Part shown: positions 25,268 to 33,593 of the stretch, piece by piece
Position numbering within the stretch: position 1 is the stretch's first letter
Layout of the letters: every line of letters begins with the position of its first letter
Assembly: GCA_965277355.1 (NCBI GenBank)
Contig: CBDICN010000002.1
Coordinates: forward strand, 1,674,001 to 1,738,000
Reading direction: 5' to 3'
Length of the DNA: 64,000 bases
Source of the DNA: RH-AL1 sp965277355
GTDB taxonomy: Bacteria > Pseudomonadota > Alphaproteobacteria > Rhizobiales > Beijerinckiaceae
Program-made: the position numbers and the translations under genes
The notes under the pieces: generated by a model
Told to the model about the DNA's origin: nothing
What the model saw: the letters and a program-made list of their open reading frames with translations, nothing else
The model's database searches: none

Positions 25268-26164
25268 ATGCCCGATGTGTTCAGGGTCGCCTACGTCGAT
25301 CTCGCCACGCCCTCGTTGTCGGAAGCGACCGCCTACTATCGCGACGTGATAGGTGCGACGGTCGTCGAAAGCACGGAGGGCAGTTCGTATCTCAGTCTTG
25401 GCCTCGATCACCACAACGTCGCGCTTTTCCAGGCGCCGCGGCCGAAGCTGCTGAGTATAGGCCTGCAGTTGACGAAGGAGGTCTCGTTGAAGGACGTGGC
25501 GGCCCGCTTGCGTGACGCGGGTCTCGCATATGAGGAAACGACCGACAGGAAGCCCGGCGTTTCCCAGATGCTTGAGGTGGCCGTCGGCGGCCACCGGTTC
25601 CAGTTCTTCCAGTCGATCGAGCAGCCGGCGCCGGGCTTCGGCTCCCGTGGCGTCGTTCCGCATCGCCTCGGTCACGTGGCCATCATGTCGCCGGATGCGC
25701 GCGGCATCCTCGACTTCCTGGTGCGGGTGGTGGGGTTCTGGACCACCGACTGGTTCGAGGACCGCGTGACGTTCGTCACCTGCAATCGCGACCACCACGC
25801 CATCAATGTCATCGAGGCGCCGGTCGTCGCGCTGCACCACCTCGCCTTCGAGATGCGGAGCCGGGATCACCAGGCCGAGGCCTCGGACCTGCTCGCACGC
25901 CACGGGCGTCCGCTTCTATGGGGGCCGTCGCGCCATACGGCGGGTCACAACCTTGCGACCTATCATTCGGGCGCGGACGACGTGCTCGTCGAGTTCTATG
26001 CCGACATGGACGTGTACCTGCCCGATCTGGACAGTTTCGAACCGCGCCCGTGGCACCCGGATCTGCCGCAGAAGCCGAAGCGGTGGGGGCTCGACGAGAT
26101 GACGGCCTGGCGGACCTCGTTCGGGTTCGATTTCCTGACCGTGGCCTGGGGCGTTTCGGAGTGA
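25268..26164 (+). CDS. extradiol ring-cleavage dioxygenase (VOC superfamily, type I)
   Basis: The 298-residue two-domain VOC protein has the size of catechol 2,3-dioxygenase/BphC enzymes, which open catecholic rings beside the diol. The catalytic C-terminal domain has the metal triad in place: His136 (RLGHVAIMS), His190 or His191 (ALHHLAFEM) and Glu242 (DVLVEFYAD). Second-sphere residues sit in AGHNLATYH. The N-terminal domain (about 5-115) lacks ligands, as usual. An aagga site six bases before ATG 25268 fixes the start. It faces the aromatic-acid transporter. The iron- or manganese-dependent activity is inferred from the triad; the substrate is unknown. Confidence 0.82.
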   Translation: MPDVFRVAYVDLATPSLSEATAYYRDVIGATVVESTEGSSYLSLGLDHHNVALFQAPRPKLLSIGLQLTKEVSLKDVAARLRDAGLAYEETTDRKPGVSQMLEVAVGGHRFQFFQSIEQPAPGFGSRGVVPHRLGHVAIMSPDARGILDFLVRVVGFWTTDWFEDRVTFVTCNRDHHAINVIEAPVVALHHLAFEMRSRDHQAEASDLLARHGRPLLWGPSRHTAGHNLATYHSGADDVLVEFYADMDVYLPDLDSFEPRPWHPDLPQKPKRWGLDEMTAWRTSFGFDFLTVAWGVSE

Positions 26165-26395
26165 GGCTTCCGCCGGCGACCGGTACGCGGTCGGCCGGCC
26201 GCGCCGTCGCAAGGTCGGTTGTGGGCATGCGGACGAGGAAGCTCGACGACGTGGATGCGGGTTTGCGCTTGACCTCCGGATCGGTGGCTGGCGGCGCATC
26301 GGGCGTTCTGGAGGTTCGGACGTGTAGGGGGTCCCGCTGCCGACGGATCGCGATCGGCAGCGCCGCTGCGGGCCGGCATCGCTGCGAGCGAACCG

Positions 26396-26885
26396 GTGCG
26401 ACGGCCAAGGGCGTCGAGCTGCCGTTGTCCCCCCGCAACAAGGTGTTTGGACCTGCGCTCGGCGGCTGGTGACCGGTCGCGGGAAAAGAGCGACGAGAAC
26501 GATGCTCGCGGTCTCGCGGATCTCGTGCGCCCCGGCTGGTTCCGCGAAGTCACCGTCAAGAGCGAGCAGAGCCAACAGGTTCGTTCCATACTGGTCGCCC
26601 GCTCACGCCTCGTTGGCATCCGACGCGATCTGGAGAACCGGATGCGCAGCCTGCTCAAGACATCTGGAACAAGCGAAGAAAGCCGGTCTCAGCTGGCCGC
26701 TGGCCGCGGGATCTGACGGATGACGTTCGCGAACAGCGGCTGTACGCGAACGCGGCTATATCCCCGGCGTGCGTCGCCGCGCCGCGCCGGATCGGACGAC
26801 GCTGGCGCGCGAGATGAAGCGGTCGTGCGTCAATCTGCAGGTTCTCCGGGAAGAGTACCGCGCCTCTACCGGACGAGGCGGCCGT
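26396..26885 (+). mobile_element. degenerate IS110-family transposase
   Basis: Frames open and close along this stretch, but an IS110 transposase is readable: CLDLRSA, then KSDENDARGLADLVRPGWFREV and VKSEQSQQVRSILVARSRLV (the DEDD-domain signature region), then after frame changes GYIPGVRR and TTLAREMKRS. The C-terminal half and the true start are missing. The 231 bp before it (26165-26395) contains no gene I can support. The remnant ends against the 3' end of the outer-membrane protein gene. It is evidence of past insertion in the accessory region. Confidence 0.7.
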
Positions 26886-27898
26886 CAGTGTCTTACGGGC
26901 GTCGTGAGAGCGCCGAAGTCCACGGGTTGACCCAAGCCGCCGATGCCCGGGAATTTGAAGCTGATCTGCGCGATGACGCTGTAGCCACCCGTGGTGGTCG
27001 CGGAATCCGGTCCGCCCGGGAAACGCGGCGTACCGCCCGACGCGTTTGCGGTGACCTGGTTGAGGCCGTACACGGCGACGGCGACCGGACCGAAATCGTA
27101 GCCGACGATGCCGCCCAGAGCCAGCTGGTTGTAGCGGTTGGTGTTGATCGCGTACTTGTAGAACGCCGTGGACTTGTCGCCCGTGATCTGTCCGATGTAT
27201 TCGACGGCCGGCCCGAGCGTCAGCCGACCGAAGGTTGCGGTGACGCTCGCGGTTTCACGCAACACGTTGCCGTTCTGGTAGCCCGTGAGCCGGTTCGCCG
27301 TCGTGAATTCGCCGTCGATATTGTTGTTGAACGTGAAACGACCCATGGAGTAGGTCGTCGTGAGCCGAGGGATGAAACCGAAGAACGGGAAGCCGATGTT
27401 GCCGAGGTCGTTTGCTCCCCTGATGGTCCCGTCGGGTATGAAGACGCTCAGGTGGATCTTGGCGAACAGGTTGTCCGTGACCCTGAACCCCAGCGAGTTG
27501 GTGATGTTGGTGTTGTGGACGCCGCTGCTCACCTTGTTGACCGGCGCACCGATGTTCACGTACGATTCCTGCTGTCCCAGCGTGATCGAATAGTCGCCGC
27601 CCCCGATCTTGAAGCCGGGGACGTAGCTCAGGAATTCCAGACCGGCGAGCACGTTTGCGGGAACCGGGTTGCCGTTAACTATCGGTGCGCCCGGTCCCCG
27701 CAGGGTTTGACCGGCGAAATCCGAGATGATGGAACCGTAGAGGCCCGGAGGGGGGGTCGTCGCCGGCGAGTTGACGAACGAGCCCGGGCCGAGGAGGAAT
27801 CCCGGATATCCGGTTTCGTAGGCGTACGTCGGCGCCGGCAATGTCACGACGAGCGCTCCCATGGCCGCGGCGCAGGCGCGTATTGTTTTTTTTATCAT
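26885..27898 (-). CDS. outer-membrane protein, phenol-degradation MetA-pathway type (SphA-like)
   Basis: The 337-residue product has a signal peptide (IKKTIRACAAAMGALV, cleaved near TYAYE) and a beta-rich body with alternating patterns such as TTTYSMGRFTFNNNIDGEF and ATFGRLTLGPAVEYIGQI. It ends in a beta-strand of the barrel type. The opening ETGYPGFLLGPGSFVNSPATTPPPGLYG is typical of the Phenol_MetA_deg family, thought to pass hydrophobic aromatics through the outer membrane. The ATG at 27898 has gggga upstream; a longer reading adds a poor N-terminus. Its place with the transporter and dioxygenase fits aromatic uptake. Confidence 0.78.
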   Translation of the reverse strand: MIKKTIRACAAAMGALVVTLPAPTYAYETGYPGFLLGPGSFVNSPATTPPPGLYGSIISDFAGQTLRGPGAPIVNGNPVPANVLAGLEFLSYVPGFKIGGGDYSITLGQQESYVNIGAPVNKVSSGVHNTNITNSLGFRVTDNLFAKIHLSVFIPDGTIRGANDLGNIGFPFFGFIPRLTTTYSMGRFTFNNNIDGEFTTANRLTGYQNGNVLRETASVTATFGRLTLGPAVEYIGQITGDKSTAFYKYAINTNRYNQLALGGIVGYDFGPVAVAVYGLNQVTANASGGTPRFPGGPDSATTTGGYSVIAQISFKFPGIGGLGQPVDFGALTTPVRH

Positions 27899-28234
27899 AG
27901 TGTTCCCCCGTTGAGCCCCGTTGCGAAGGCCGATCACTGAAGATCTTACCAACCGTCCTGGCGCCCCCGGCGAATGACGACATACGCTTGAAGCAAATTT
28001 ACAGTACAGGCGCGATTCTAAACTTTAGTATCGGCGATGGCACAACTTATTCCGCCGCCGTTTTCATTGGCTGCCGCCGTGCGGCCCCGCACGTTCGACC
28101 CTGACCTGACCGGATCCACAGACGGTGGCGCGGCACGACAGAAAATTGACGTAGGGCGTTAAAATATTTTTTGCAAATGGATTCTAGCCGTCGCGCCACA
28201 CTGCTAATGGGTGTGGCAGCCGCGCTCTATACCG

Positions 28235-28263
28235 TTCGGCGGATGGTGCAGACATCCGCCGAA
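28235..28263. repeat. perfect 11-bp inverted repeat
   Basis: TTCGGCGGATG and CATCCGCCGAA are exact reverse complements separated by seven bases (gtgcaga). They form a strong GC-rich hairpin with no adjacent T-run on either strand. Confidence 0.7.
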
Positions 28264-28368
28264 GCGGACCGCAACGGACAATGACCGGAACGGTAGGAAG
28301 GCCACCTGCTGCCCAGTGTCGAAACGGGCAGCCCGGGACCGGCAGCGCCCGCCCTGGCCTTTTGCGGC

Positions 28369-28399
28369 GGGAAGCGGCCCCGAGCATGGGGCGCTTCCC
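28369..28399. repeat. long inverted repeat with one bulge
   Basis: GGGAAGCGGCCCC and GGGGCGCTTCCC pair over 12 positions with a single bulged G and a six-base loop. It lies 29 bases beyond the stop codon of the minus-strand gene ending at 28428, so it could stabilise or end that transcript, though no T-run follows. Confidence 0.6.
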
Positions 28400-28427
28400 G
28401 CAGGCCGAGCTTGGGGAAGCGACAGCC

Positions 28428-28688
28428 CTATGGCCCGAAGCTGCTTTCTTTCGCGCAGTCGGTCGTCAGCGTAAGCCCGCAAAGCGTGTGGTAGGGCGAT
28501 GACAGCTGGTATCGCCCAGGAGGGCTGAAGTAGATGCCGCGAGCGTCGTAGAGGCGCGGAATGACGTCGTCGCCATGTCTCAAGGCGTGGACAGTGAGGT
28601 CCTGCGCCTGCCGTTCGATGGGGCTCGCGAAGGCCGGCACACTGAGCAGCGTGACGCCACCGAGCGCGAGCGCGACCCGGAGCGTCAA
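28428..28688 (-). CDS. small secreted protein with C-terminal CGxxLxxxCA motif
   Basis: The 86-residue product has a signal peptide (TLRVALALGGVTLLSV ending PAFASP) and a mature part ending PYHTLCGLTLTTDCAKESSFGP. The Cys70/Cys78 spacing and CGxxLxxxCA pattern match the 78-residue secreted protein at 23280-23516. Its start is TTG at 28688, overlapping the stop of the upstream small secreted gene as TTGA, so it probably depends on coupled translation. A hairpin lies beyond the stop. The function is unknown. Confidence 0.55.
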   Translation of the reverse strand: MTLRVALALGGVTLLSVPAFASPIERQAQDLTVHALRHGDDVIPRLYDARGIYFSPPGRYQLSSPYHTLCGLTLTTDCAKESSFGP

Positions 28689-28921
28689 CGCGCTACACCG
28701 CTTCGGATCGCGGTGTTCCCCCCGACGGGACCGACGCCGTCTCGCGAAGGGCCGCTATTGCCAACGGTGCCCCTTGGGGCACGCCCCAGACCATCGGGCC
28801 CGCGGCCTTCGCCTTTGGGATGGGTGCCGCTACCCGCCAGCGTATCGGCCGATTGAGCCCCCGCGGCGTGGGGAATAGCCAGGCTGCAGATCGCCACCGC
28901 GATTGCCAGGGAAGCCTTCAT
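28685..28921 (-). CDS. small glycine-rich secreted protein
   Basis: The 78-residue product has a signal peptide (MKASLAIAVAICSLAI, cleavage after AGAQS) and a mature part rich in Gly, Pro and Arg (PKGEGRGPDGLGRAPRG, then DGVGPVGGN), probably disordered. An AGGAG site lies 8 bases before the ATG. It is the first gene of a two-gene operon with the CGxxLxxxCA protein, joined by a TTGA overlap. I do not recognise the family. Confidence 0.55.
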   Translation of the reverse strand: MKASLAIAVAICSLAIPHAAGAQSADTLAGSGTHPKGEGRGPDGLGRAPRGTVGNSGPSRDGVGPVGGNTAIRSGVAR

Positions 28922-29174
28922 TATCTATTCTCCTGCTGAAATAATACATTCCCGAACGCGATCACGCGCGGATGGTTGCCCCCTGCTGAACCGGAAGAGA
29001 AGCCTGCCTGCGCTGAAGGGGCTGCCCCTGGATGTCTGTGGAGCGGTCCGCTCGTCATGACCGCTTTCCGCGGGACGGCGACCCTGGGACGGCGCGCGGG
29101 GCTTCTTGACTCGCCGGCGGATCGAGCGTCCGCAGCGCATGGTTGCGTATGCGGAAATCGTAGGGGAGCGAACG

Positions 29175-30410
29175 GTGGATAGATACGACGTCCTGATCGT
29201 CGGGACCGGTCATGCAGGCGCCCAGGCCGCCGTTTCGCTGCGGCAGTTCGGCTACGCGGGATCCATCGCGCTCATCGGCGAGGAGGGCCACCTGCCCTAC
29301 GAGCGGCCGCCGCTCTCCAAGGACTACCTCGCCGGCGGCCGTTCGTCGGAGACCCTGCTTCTGCGGAAGCCCGGCTACTGGTCCGAGAAGGGCATCGCGG
29401 TGTTGCTGGATCGGCGCATCGACGGCGTCGACGCGGCATCGCACACCGTCGTCACCGGCGGCGGCGACACGTTGGGCTATGGTACGCTGGTCTGGTGCGC
29501 GGGCGGTTCGGCCCGGAGGTTGTCGTGCGACGGTGGCGACCTGGCCGGCGTGCACACCATCCGCACTCGCGCCGACGTCGATTTGATGCGCAGCGAACTG
29601 CCCGCGGTGAAGCGGGTCGCCGTCGTCGGCGGCGGCTACATCGGGCTCGAGGCGGCGGCGGTCCTGAGTTCGATGGGGAAGGCGGTCACCGTCATCGAGG
29701 TCCAGGACCGGGTCCTCGCCCGCGTGGCCGGCGAGCCGTTGTCCCGCTTCTACGAGGCGGAGCACAGGGCGCACGGCGTCGACCTGCGCCTCGACGCGAC
29801 GGTGGCGGCCTTCGAGGACTTTGCCGGCCGGGCCGTCGGCGTCAGGTTCCAGGACGGTTCGCGCCTGGCAACGGACATGGTGATCGTCGGCGTGGGCATC
29901 GTGCCGTCGGTTCAGCCGCTTGTCGCGGCGGGTGCCGAGGGCCGCAGCGGCGTCAGCGTGGACGGGCTCTGCCAGACGAGTCTGCCCGACGTCTACGCGA
30001 TCGGTGATTGCGCCGCCCATCGCAACAGGTTCGGCCCCGACGGCGAGATCCGCGTCGAGTCCGTTCAGAATGCGGTCGATCAGGCCATGGTCGTCGCGCG
30101 TGCGATCGTCGGCGATCCCTCCCCGTATGACGCCGTTCCGTGGTTCTGGTCGAACCAGTACGATCTCAAGCTCCAGACCGTGGGGCTGTCGATGGGATAC
30201 GATCGGATCGTCGTGAGGGGCGATCCCGGACCGCGCGGCTTCTCGCTCGTCTACCTGCGGGACCGGCGTGTGGTCGCGCTCGACTGCGTGAACGCGGTGC
30301 GTGACTACGTCCAGGGGAGGGCCCTCGTGGCCGGGCGCATGGTCGTGGACCCGGAGCTTCTGGGCGACGCCGACCGGCCTCTCAAATCGATCGTCTCTGG
30401 ACCTGCATGA
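29175..30410 (+). CDS. FAD-dependent ferredoxin reductase-like oxidoreductase
   Basis: The 411-residue flavoprotein is of the rhodocoxin/putidaredoxin reductase type, which passes electrons from NAD(P)H to a ferredoxin for P450 or dioxygenase systems. FAD binding is seen in DVLIVGTGHAGAQAA and in SLPDVYAIGDCAAH near the C-terminus, NAD binding in VAVVGGGYIGLEAAAVL, and the conserved PYERPPLSKDYL follows the first strand. The C-terminal domain has FWSNQYDLKLQTVG. The GTG at 29175 follows aggggag with ideal spacing, so the longer reading is rejected. No ferredoxin gene is adjacent. It could serve the P450 at 16-17 kb, but the distance makes this tentative. Confidence 0.88.
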   Translation: MDRYDVLIVGTGHAGAQAAVSLRQFGYAGSIALIGEEGHLPYERPPLSKDYLAGGRSSETLLLRKPGYWSEKGIAVLLDRRIDGVDAASHTVVTGGGDTLGYGTLVWCAGGSARRLSCDGGDLAGVHTIRTRADVDLMRSELPAVKRVAVVGGGYIGLEAAAVLSSMGKAVTVIEVQDRVLARVAGEPLSRFYEAEHRAHGVDLRLDATVAAFEDFAGRAVGVRFQDGSRLATDMVIVGVGIVPSVQPLVAAGAEGRSGVSVDGLCQTSLPDVYAIGDCAAHRNRFGPDGEIRVESVQNAVDQAMVVARAIVGDPSPYDAVPWFWSNQYDLKLQTVGLSMGYDRIVVRGDPGPRGFSLVYLRDRRVVALDCVNAVRDYVQGRALVAGRMVVDPELLGDADRPLKSIVSGPA

Positions 30411-30481
30411 AGCGGGCACTGGTCGAACGTCGGATCGTCTGATCGCTCGACGGCCGCCGACAGACGCGATATCGACGGCCG

Positions 30482-31184
30482 ATGGACAAAATATATTCCG
30501 ATGCCGACGCAGCGCATTGCGACCTTCTGAAGGATGGCATGACCGTCATGTCCGGGGGGTCGGCCTCTGCGGGGTGCCGGCCATTCTTATCGAGGCCCTG
30601 CGCAGGTCGGGCGTCGGCGGCCTGACGGTGATCTCCAACAACGCGGGATCGGACGGTGCCGGCCTCGGCATCCTGCTCGAGACGCGGCAGATCAGGAAGA
30701 TGATCCGCCTCCTACGTCGGCGAGAACAGGCTGTTCGCCCAGCAGTACCTCTCCGGCGAGCTCGAGCTCGAATTGAATCCGCAAGGCACGATGGCGGAGC
30801 GCATCCGCGCCGGCGGCGACGGCATCGCGGCGTTTTCACCAGGACCGGGGTCGGCACCCTGATCGAGGAAGGCAAGGAGACCCGCACCTTCGGCGGCGAA
30901 ACCTACTGATGGAGAGCTGGCTGCGCGCCGACGTCTCGTCGATCCACGCCTGGAAGTCGGACCGCGGGGGCAATCTCGTGTTCCGCAAGACCGCCCGCAA
31001 CTTCAATCCCGTGATGGCGACGGCGGGGCGGACGACGGTCGTCCAGGTCGAGCATCTTGTCGAGAACGGCGAATTAGACGGCGACATGATCCACACGCCC
31101 GGCATCTTCGTACATCGCATCGTCCACGTGCCCGAATGTTACAAGCCGATCGAGAAGCGCACGACCCGTCCCAAAGCAGCCTGA
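30482..31184 (+). pseudogene. scoA: 3-oxoacid CoA-transferase subunit A, broken by four single-base indels
   Basis: The whole subunit can be read if four frame changes are allowed. MDKIYSDADAAHCDLL through MTVMSGG is followed by loss of one base near 30560, then LCGVPAILIEALRRSG to TRQIRKMI. One extra base near 30705 precedes SYVGENRLFAQQYLSGE to DGIAAF, one base is lost near 30835 before TRTGVGTLIEEGKE, and one is lost near 30906 before MESWLRADVSSIHAWKSD to the stop. Every family block is otherwise intact, so decay is very recent or the sequence has errors. It precedes the intact B-subunit gene by 11 bp. Confidence 0.85.
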
Positions 31185-31195
31185 GGAGGCGACCC

Positions 31196-31855
31196 ATGCC
31201 CTGGACACGCGATGAGATGGCGGCGCGCGCCGCGAAGGAACTGCGGGACGGGTTTTACGTGAACCTCGGCATCGGCATCCCGACGCTGGTGTCGAACTAC
31301 ATCCCCGACGGCATGCACGTGCAGCTGCAGAGCGAGAACGGCATGCTCGGCATGGGCGCCTTCCCCTACGAGGGCGAGGAGGACCCCGACCTCATCAACG
31401 CCGGCAAGCAGACGGTGACCGAGCTGCCCTCGACGAGCTTTTTCTCCTCGGCGGAAAGCTTCGCGATGATCCGCGGCGGCCACATCGACCTCGCCATCCT
31501 CGGCGCGATGGAGGTCGCGGAGAACGGCGACCTCGCCAACTGGATGATCCCGGGCAAGATGGTGAAAGGGATGGGCGGCGCGATGGACCTCGTCGCCGGC
31601 GTCAAGCGCGTCATCGTGGTGATGGAGCACACCGCCAAGGGCGAGCCGAAGCTGCTGCACCGCTGCACCCTGCCGCTTACCGGCTCGGGCGTGATCGACA
31701 TGGTCATCTCGGACCTCGGCGTGTTCGAGATCGACAAGGTCGAGGGCCACATGGTGCTGGTCGAACTCGCCGACGGCGTCACGCCGGACGAGATCGCGGC
31801 CAAGACGCAGGCGAGCTATACGGTCGCGGCCGGGCTGCGAGCGAAGGCGGCGTGA
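31196..31855 (+). CDS. scoB: 3-oxoacid CoA-transferase subunit B
   Basis: The 219-residue beta subunit of succinyl-CoA:3-ketoacid CoA transferase moves CoA between succinate and a 3-oxo acid, such as acetoacetate or 3-oxoadipate. The catalytic glutamate lies in QSENGMLGMG; other family blocks are FYVNLGIGIPTLVSNY, RGGHIDLAILGAMEV and LPLTGSGVIDMVISDLGVF. An aggagg site supports ATG 31196. The A subunit directly upstream is frameshifted, so the enzyme may be inactive unless the frameshifts are errors. The location among aromatic-catabolism genes suggests a beta-ketoadipate-type use. Confidence 0.92.
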   Translation: MPWTRDEMAARAAKELRDGFYVNLGIGIPTLVSNYIPDGMHVQLQSENGMLGMGAFPYEGEEDPDLINAGKQTVTELPSTSFFSSAESFAMIRGGHIDLAILGAMEVAENGDLANWMIPGKMVKGMGGAMDLVAGVKRVIVVMEHTAKGEPKLLHRCTLPLTGSGVIDMVISDLGVFEIDKVEGHMVLVELADGVTPDEIAAKTQASYTVAAGLRAKAA

Positions 31856-32029
31856 GAGAATGATTCGGAGGCGCTTGCGCACCGCTTAACCCCTCGGCCG
31901 TCCTCACCCCACTCCGGCGAGGATGGCGGCGAGGATCAGCAGCGCGATCGCGATCGGCGCGGAGGCGTGAAGCCCGATCACGATAGGGTCGCGCCCGGGG
32001 CTTTATGCCCTGGCGGACGGCACCGCCGT

Positions 32030-32944
32030 CTACTGCTCGTCGAGCGCGTCCGGGCGGCCGCCGCCGCCCTGTTGCAGGTCCATGTCGTCGTTGCGGCGCG
32101 TGCGCTTCGCGCGCGGCGCATCCTCATCGCCACCACTCCTGAAGCCTTCCTCCGAACCGCCGGCGAGGCGGGTTGCGAAATAGGCGATCGTGCGCGAATA
32201 GACCGACGACTTGTTCCACTCCTGGATCGCCGCGAAGTTCGGCTGGCCGGGCGCCCAGCCGGCACCCCGCCGCCAGCCGTGGGCGCGCAGGAAGTTCGCG
32301 GTGGAGGCCAGCACATCGTTAACGCTGTGGTCGAGATCCTTGCCGCCCGCGGCATATTTGATGAAGGTCGAGGGCATGAACTGGGTCTGCCCGATCTCGC
32401 CGGCCCAGGCACCGCGCATGTTGGGCGAGGAGCCGCGCTGCACCATGCGGAGCGCGTCGAAAAGCTCCGCCTTGAACATCTCGGAACGGCGGCAGTCGTA
32501 GGCGAGGGTCGCGACCGATTGGATCGTCTTGAAGTTACCGTGCGTCGAGCCGAAGTCCGTCTCGAGACCCCAGATCGCCAGGAGGATCGGCGCCGAGACG
32601 CCGTACTGCTGATCGATGCGCTGGAACACGTCGGCGTAGCGCTTCTCCAGCGACTTGGCCCTGGCGATGCGCGGCGGAACCATGCGTTGCGAGAACTGCT
32701 CGAAGCTTTGGCGGAACACGCCCTGCCCGTGATCGCGCCGCACCACGCTCTGATCGAAGGTAACGCCGGCAAGCCCCTCGTCGACAGCGCGTTCGGAGAT
32801 GCCCTGCGCGATCGCCTCGGCCTTGATCTTTTGCAGCCAGGCGGGGAAGCCGCCCGGGTCGCGGCAACTCGCCGCCATCACCGGCCCGGCGGTCAGCGCC
32901 AACATGCCAATGAAAACCGCCGAGAACCGCAACGCCGCACGCAT
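32030..32944 (-). CDS. lytic murein transglycosylase, MltB/SLT_2 type
   Basis: The periplasmic peptidoglycan lyase has 304 residues and a signal peptide (RFSAVFIGMLALTAGPVMA). The SLT_2 domain shows LLAIWGLETDFGSTHG with the catalytic Glu, then TLAYDCRRSEMFKAEL, GAWAGEIGQTQFMPSTF and NDVLASTANFLRAHGWRRG. The C-terminus is a charged Arg/Asp-rich tail without a peptidoglycan-binding domain. Upstream it diverges from an exported Cys-rich protein; beyond that protein is a second enzyme of the same family. Confidence 0.9.
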   Translation of the reverse strand: MRAALRFSAVFIGMLALTAGPVMAASCRDPGGFPAWLQKIKAEAIAQGISERAVDEGLAGVTFDQSVVRRDHGQGVFRQSFEQFSQRMVPPRIARAKSLEKRYADVFQRIDQQYGVSAPILLAIWGLETDFGSTHGNFKTIQSVATLAYDCRRSEMFKAELFDALRMVQRGSSPNMRGAWAGEIGQTQFMPSTFIKYAAGGKDLDHSVNDVLASTANFLRAHGWRRGAGWAPGQPNFAAIQEWNKSSVYSRTIAYFATRLAGGSEEGFRSGGDEDAPRAKRTRRNDDMDLQQGGGGRPDALDEQ

Positions 32945-33122
32945 GAGCTGCCCCTTTGAAGACGGCGAGGTCTAAACAGGCGAGTGCGGCCAAGGCAAGG
33001 CGGCGAGGGCAAGTCGACCGGTGCACGCCAACAAGTGTGCTAGATTGCGCCGCGGCGGCCGGCTTCCTTGTCGAACCCGTCCGCGACGGCGAAATTGTTC
33101 GAAGGCGAGCGGAGACTTGGGC

Positions 33123-33548
33123 ATGGCACTGCGCACATTCGTGATCCTTGCGACCGCGGCGGCCTGCCTTGCTGCGAACGGGGCCGAGGCGCGAGCCCGG
33201 CCTTCCCGGCAGGGCGGCGGCGTCCCGGAGCTGAACGTGAAAGGCTCCTGCACCGACGCCCAGAAGTTCAGCACCGGCAGCGGCAACGATCAGGCCTTCA
33301 AGGGCTGCATGCAGGATGAGACCAACGCCAAGACCGAGCTCGCCAAGCGCTGGTCGTCGTTCCGGGCAAAGGACAAGCAGGATTGCATCGAGCAGGGCCG
33401 CGAGCCGAGCCCGAGCTACGTCGAAGTGCTGACCTGCCTCGAGATGAACACCGACGCGATCAGGAACGCGCCGCGCGTCGACGGCAAGCCGGTTCCGCAG
33501 ATCGGCGGCCCGGTCGCTCCAGGGTTGAGCAACGGGCCGAAGACCTGA
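33123..33548 (+). CDS. hypothetical exported protein with four cysteines
   Basis: The 141-residue product has a signal peptide (ALRTFVILATAAACLA ending GAEARA) and a mature part with four cysteines: GSCTDAQKF, FKGCMQDE, KQDCIEQG and VLTCLEMN. This suggests two disulfides in a compact helical domain, and the tail is Pro/Gly-rich. It lies between two divergently flanking lytic transglycosylases, which suggests a periplasmic, cell-wall-related context. A ggag site precedes the ATG. I do not recognise a named family. Confidence 0.65.
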   Translation: MALRTFVILATAAACLAANGAEARARPSRQGGGVPELNVKGSCTDAQKFSTGSGNDQAFKGCMQDETNAKTELAKRWSSFRAKDKQDCIEQGREPSPSYVEVLTCLEMNTDAIRNAPRVDGKPVPQIGGPVAPGLSNGPKT

Positions 33549-33593
33549 GCCGGTCTGAACGCGCGGCCCTCGCCGTTCGGCGTCAGCTTAGCG

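Larger units (their letters stand above)
27899..28427. other. 529-bp intergenic region with two strong hairpins
   Basis: No credible gene was found. There is a very AT-rich patch near 28161-28180 (gttaaaatattttttgcaaa). Two strong inverted repeats (28235-28263 and 28369-28399) are listed separately. The second lies just beyond the stop of the minus-strand secreted-protein gene but has no U-tract on that side. A structured RNA or a repeat-element remnant are the main options. Confidence 0.45.

Noticed and set aside
25809..26658. Several minus-strand open frames over the dioxygenase and IS110 remnant
   Set aside because: Arg/Pro-rich compositions typical of GC-rich shadow frames; the plus-strand dioxygenase has its metal triad.
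28204..28482. 92-residue minus-strand open frame in the 529-bp gap
   Set aside because: It overlaps the hairpins and the end of a better-supported secreted-protein gene; it has no ribosome site or signal.
31903..31981. 25-residue hydrophobic minus-strand reading (ASAPIAIALLILAAILAG) starting with GTG
   Set aside because: No convincing ribosome site and too short to support; it could be a chance hydrophobic frame in GC-rich DNA.
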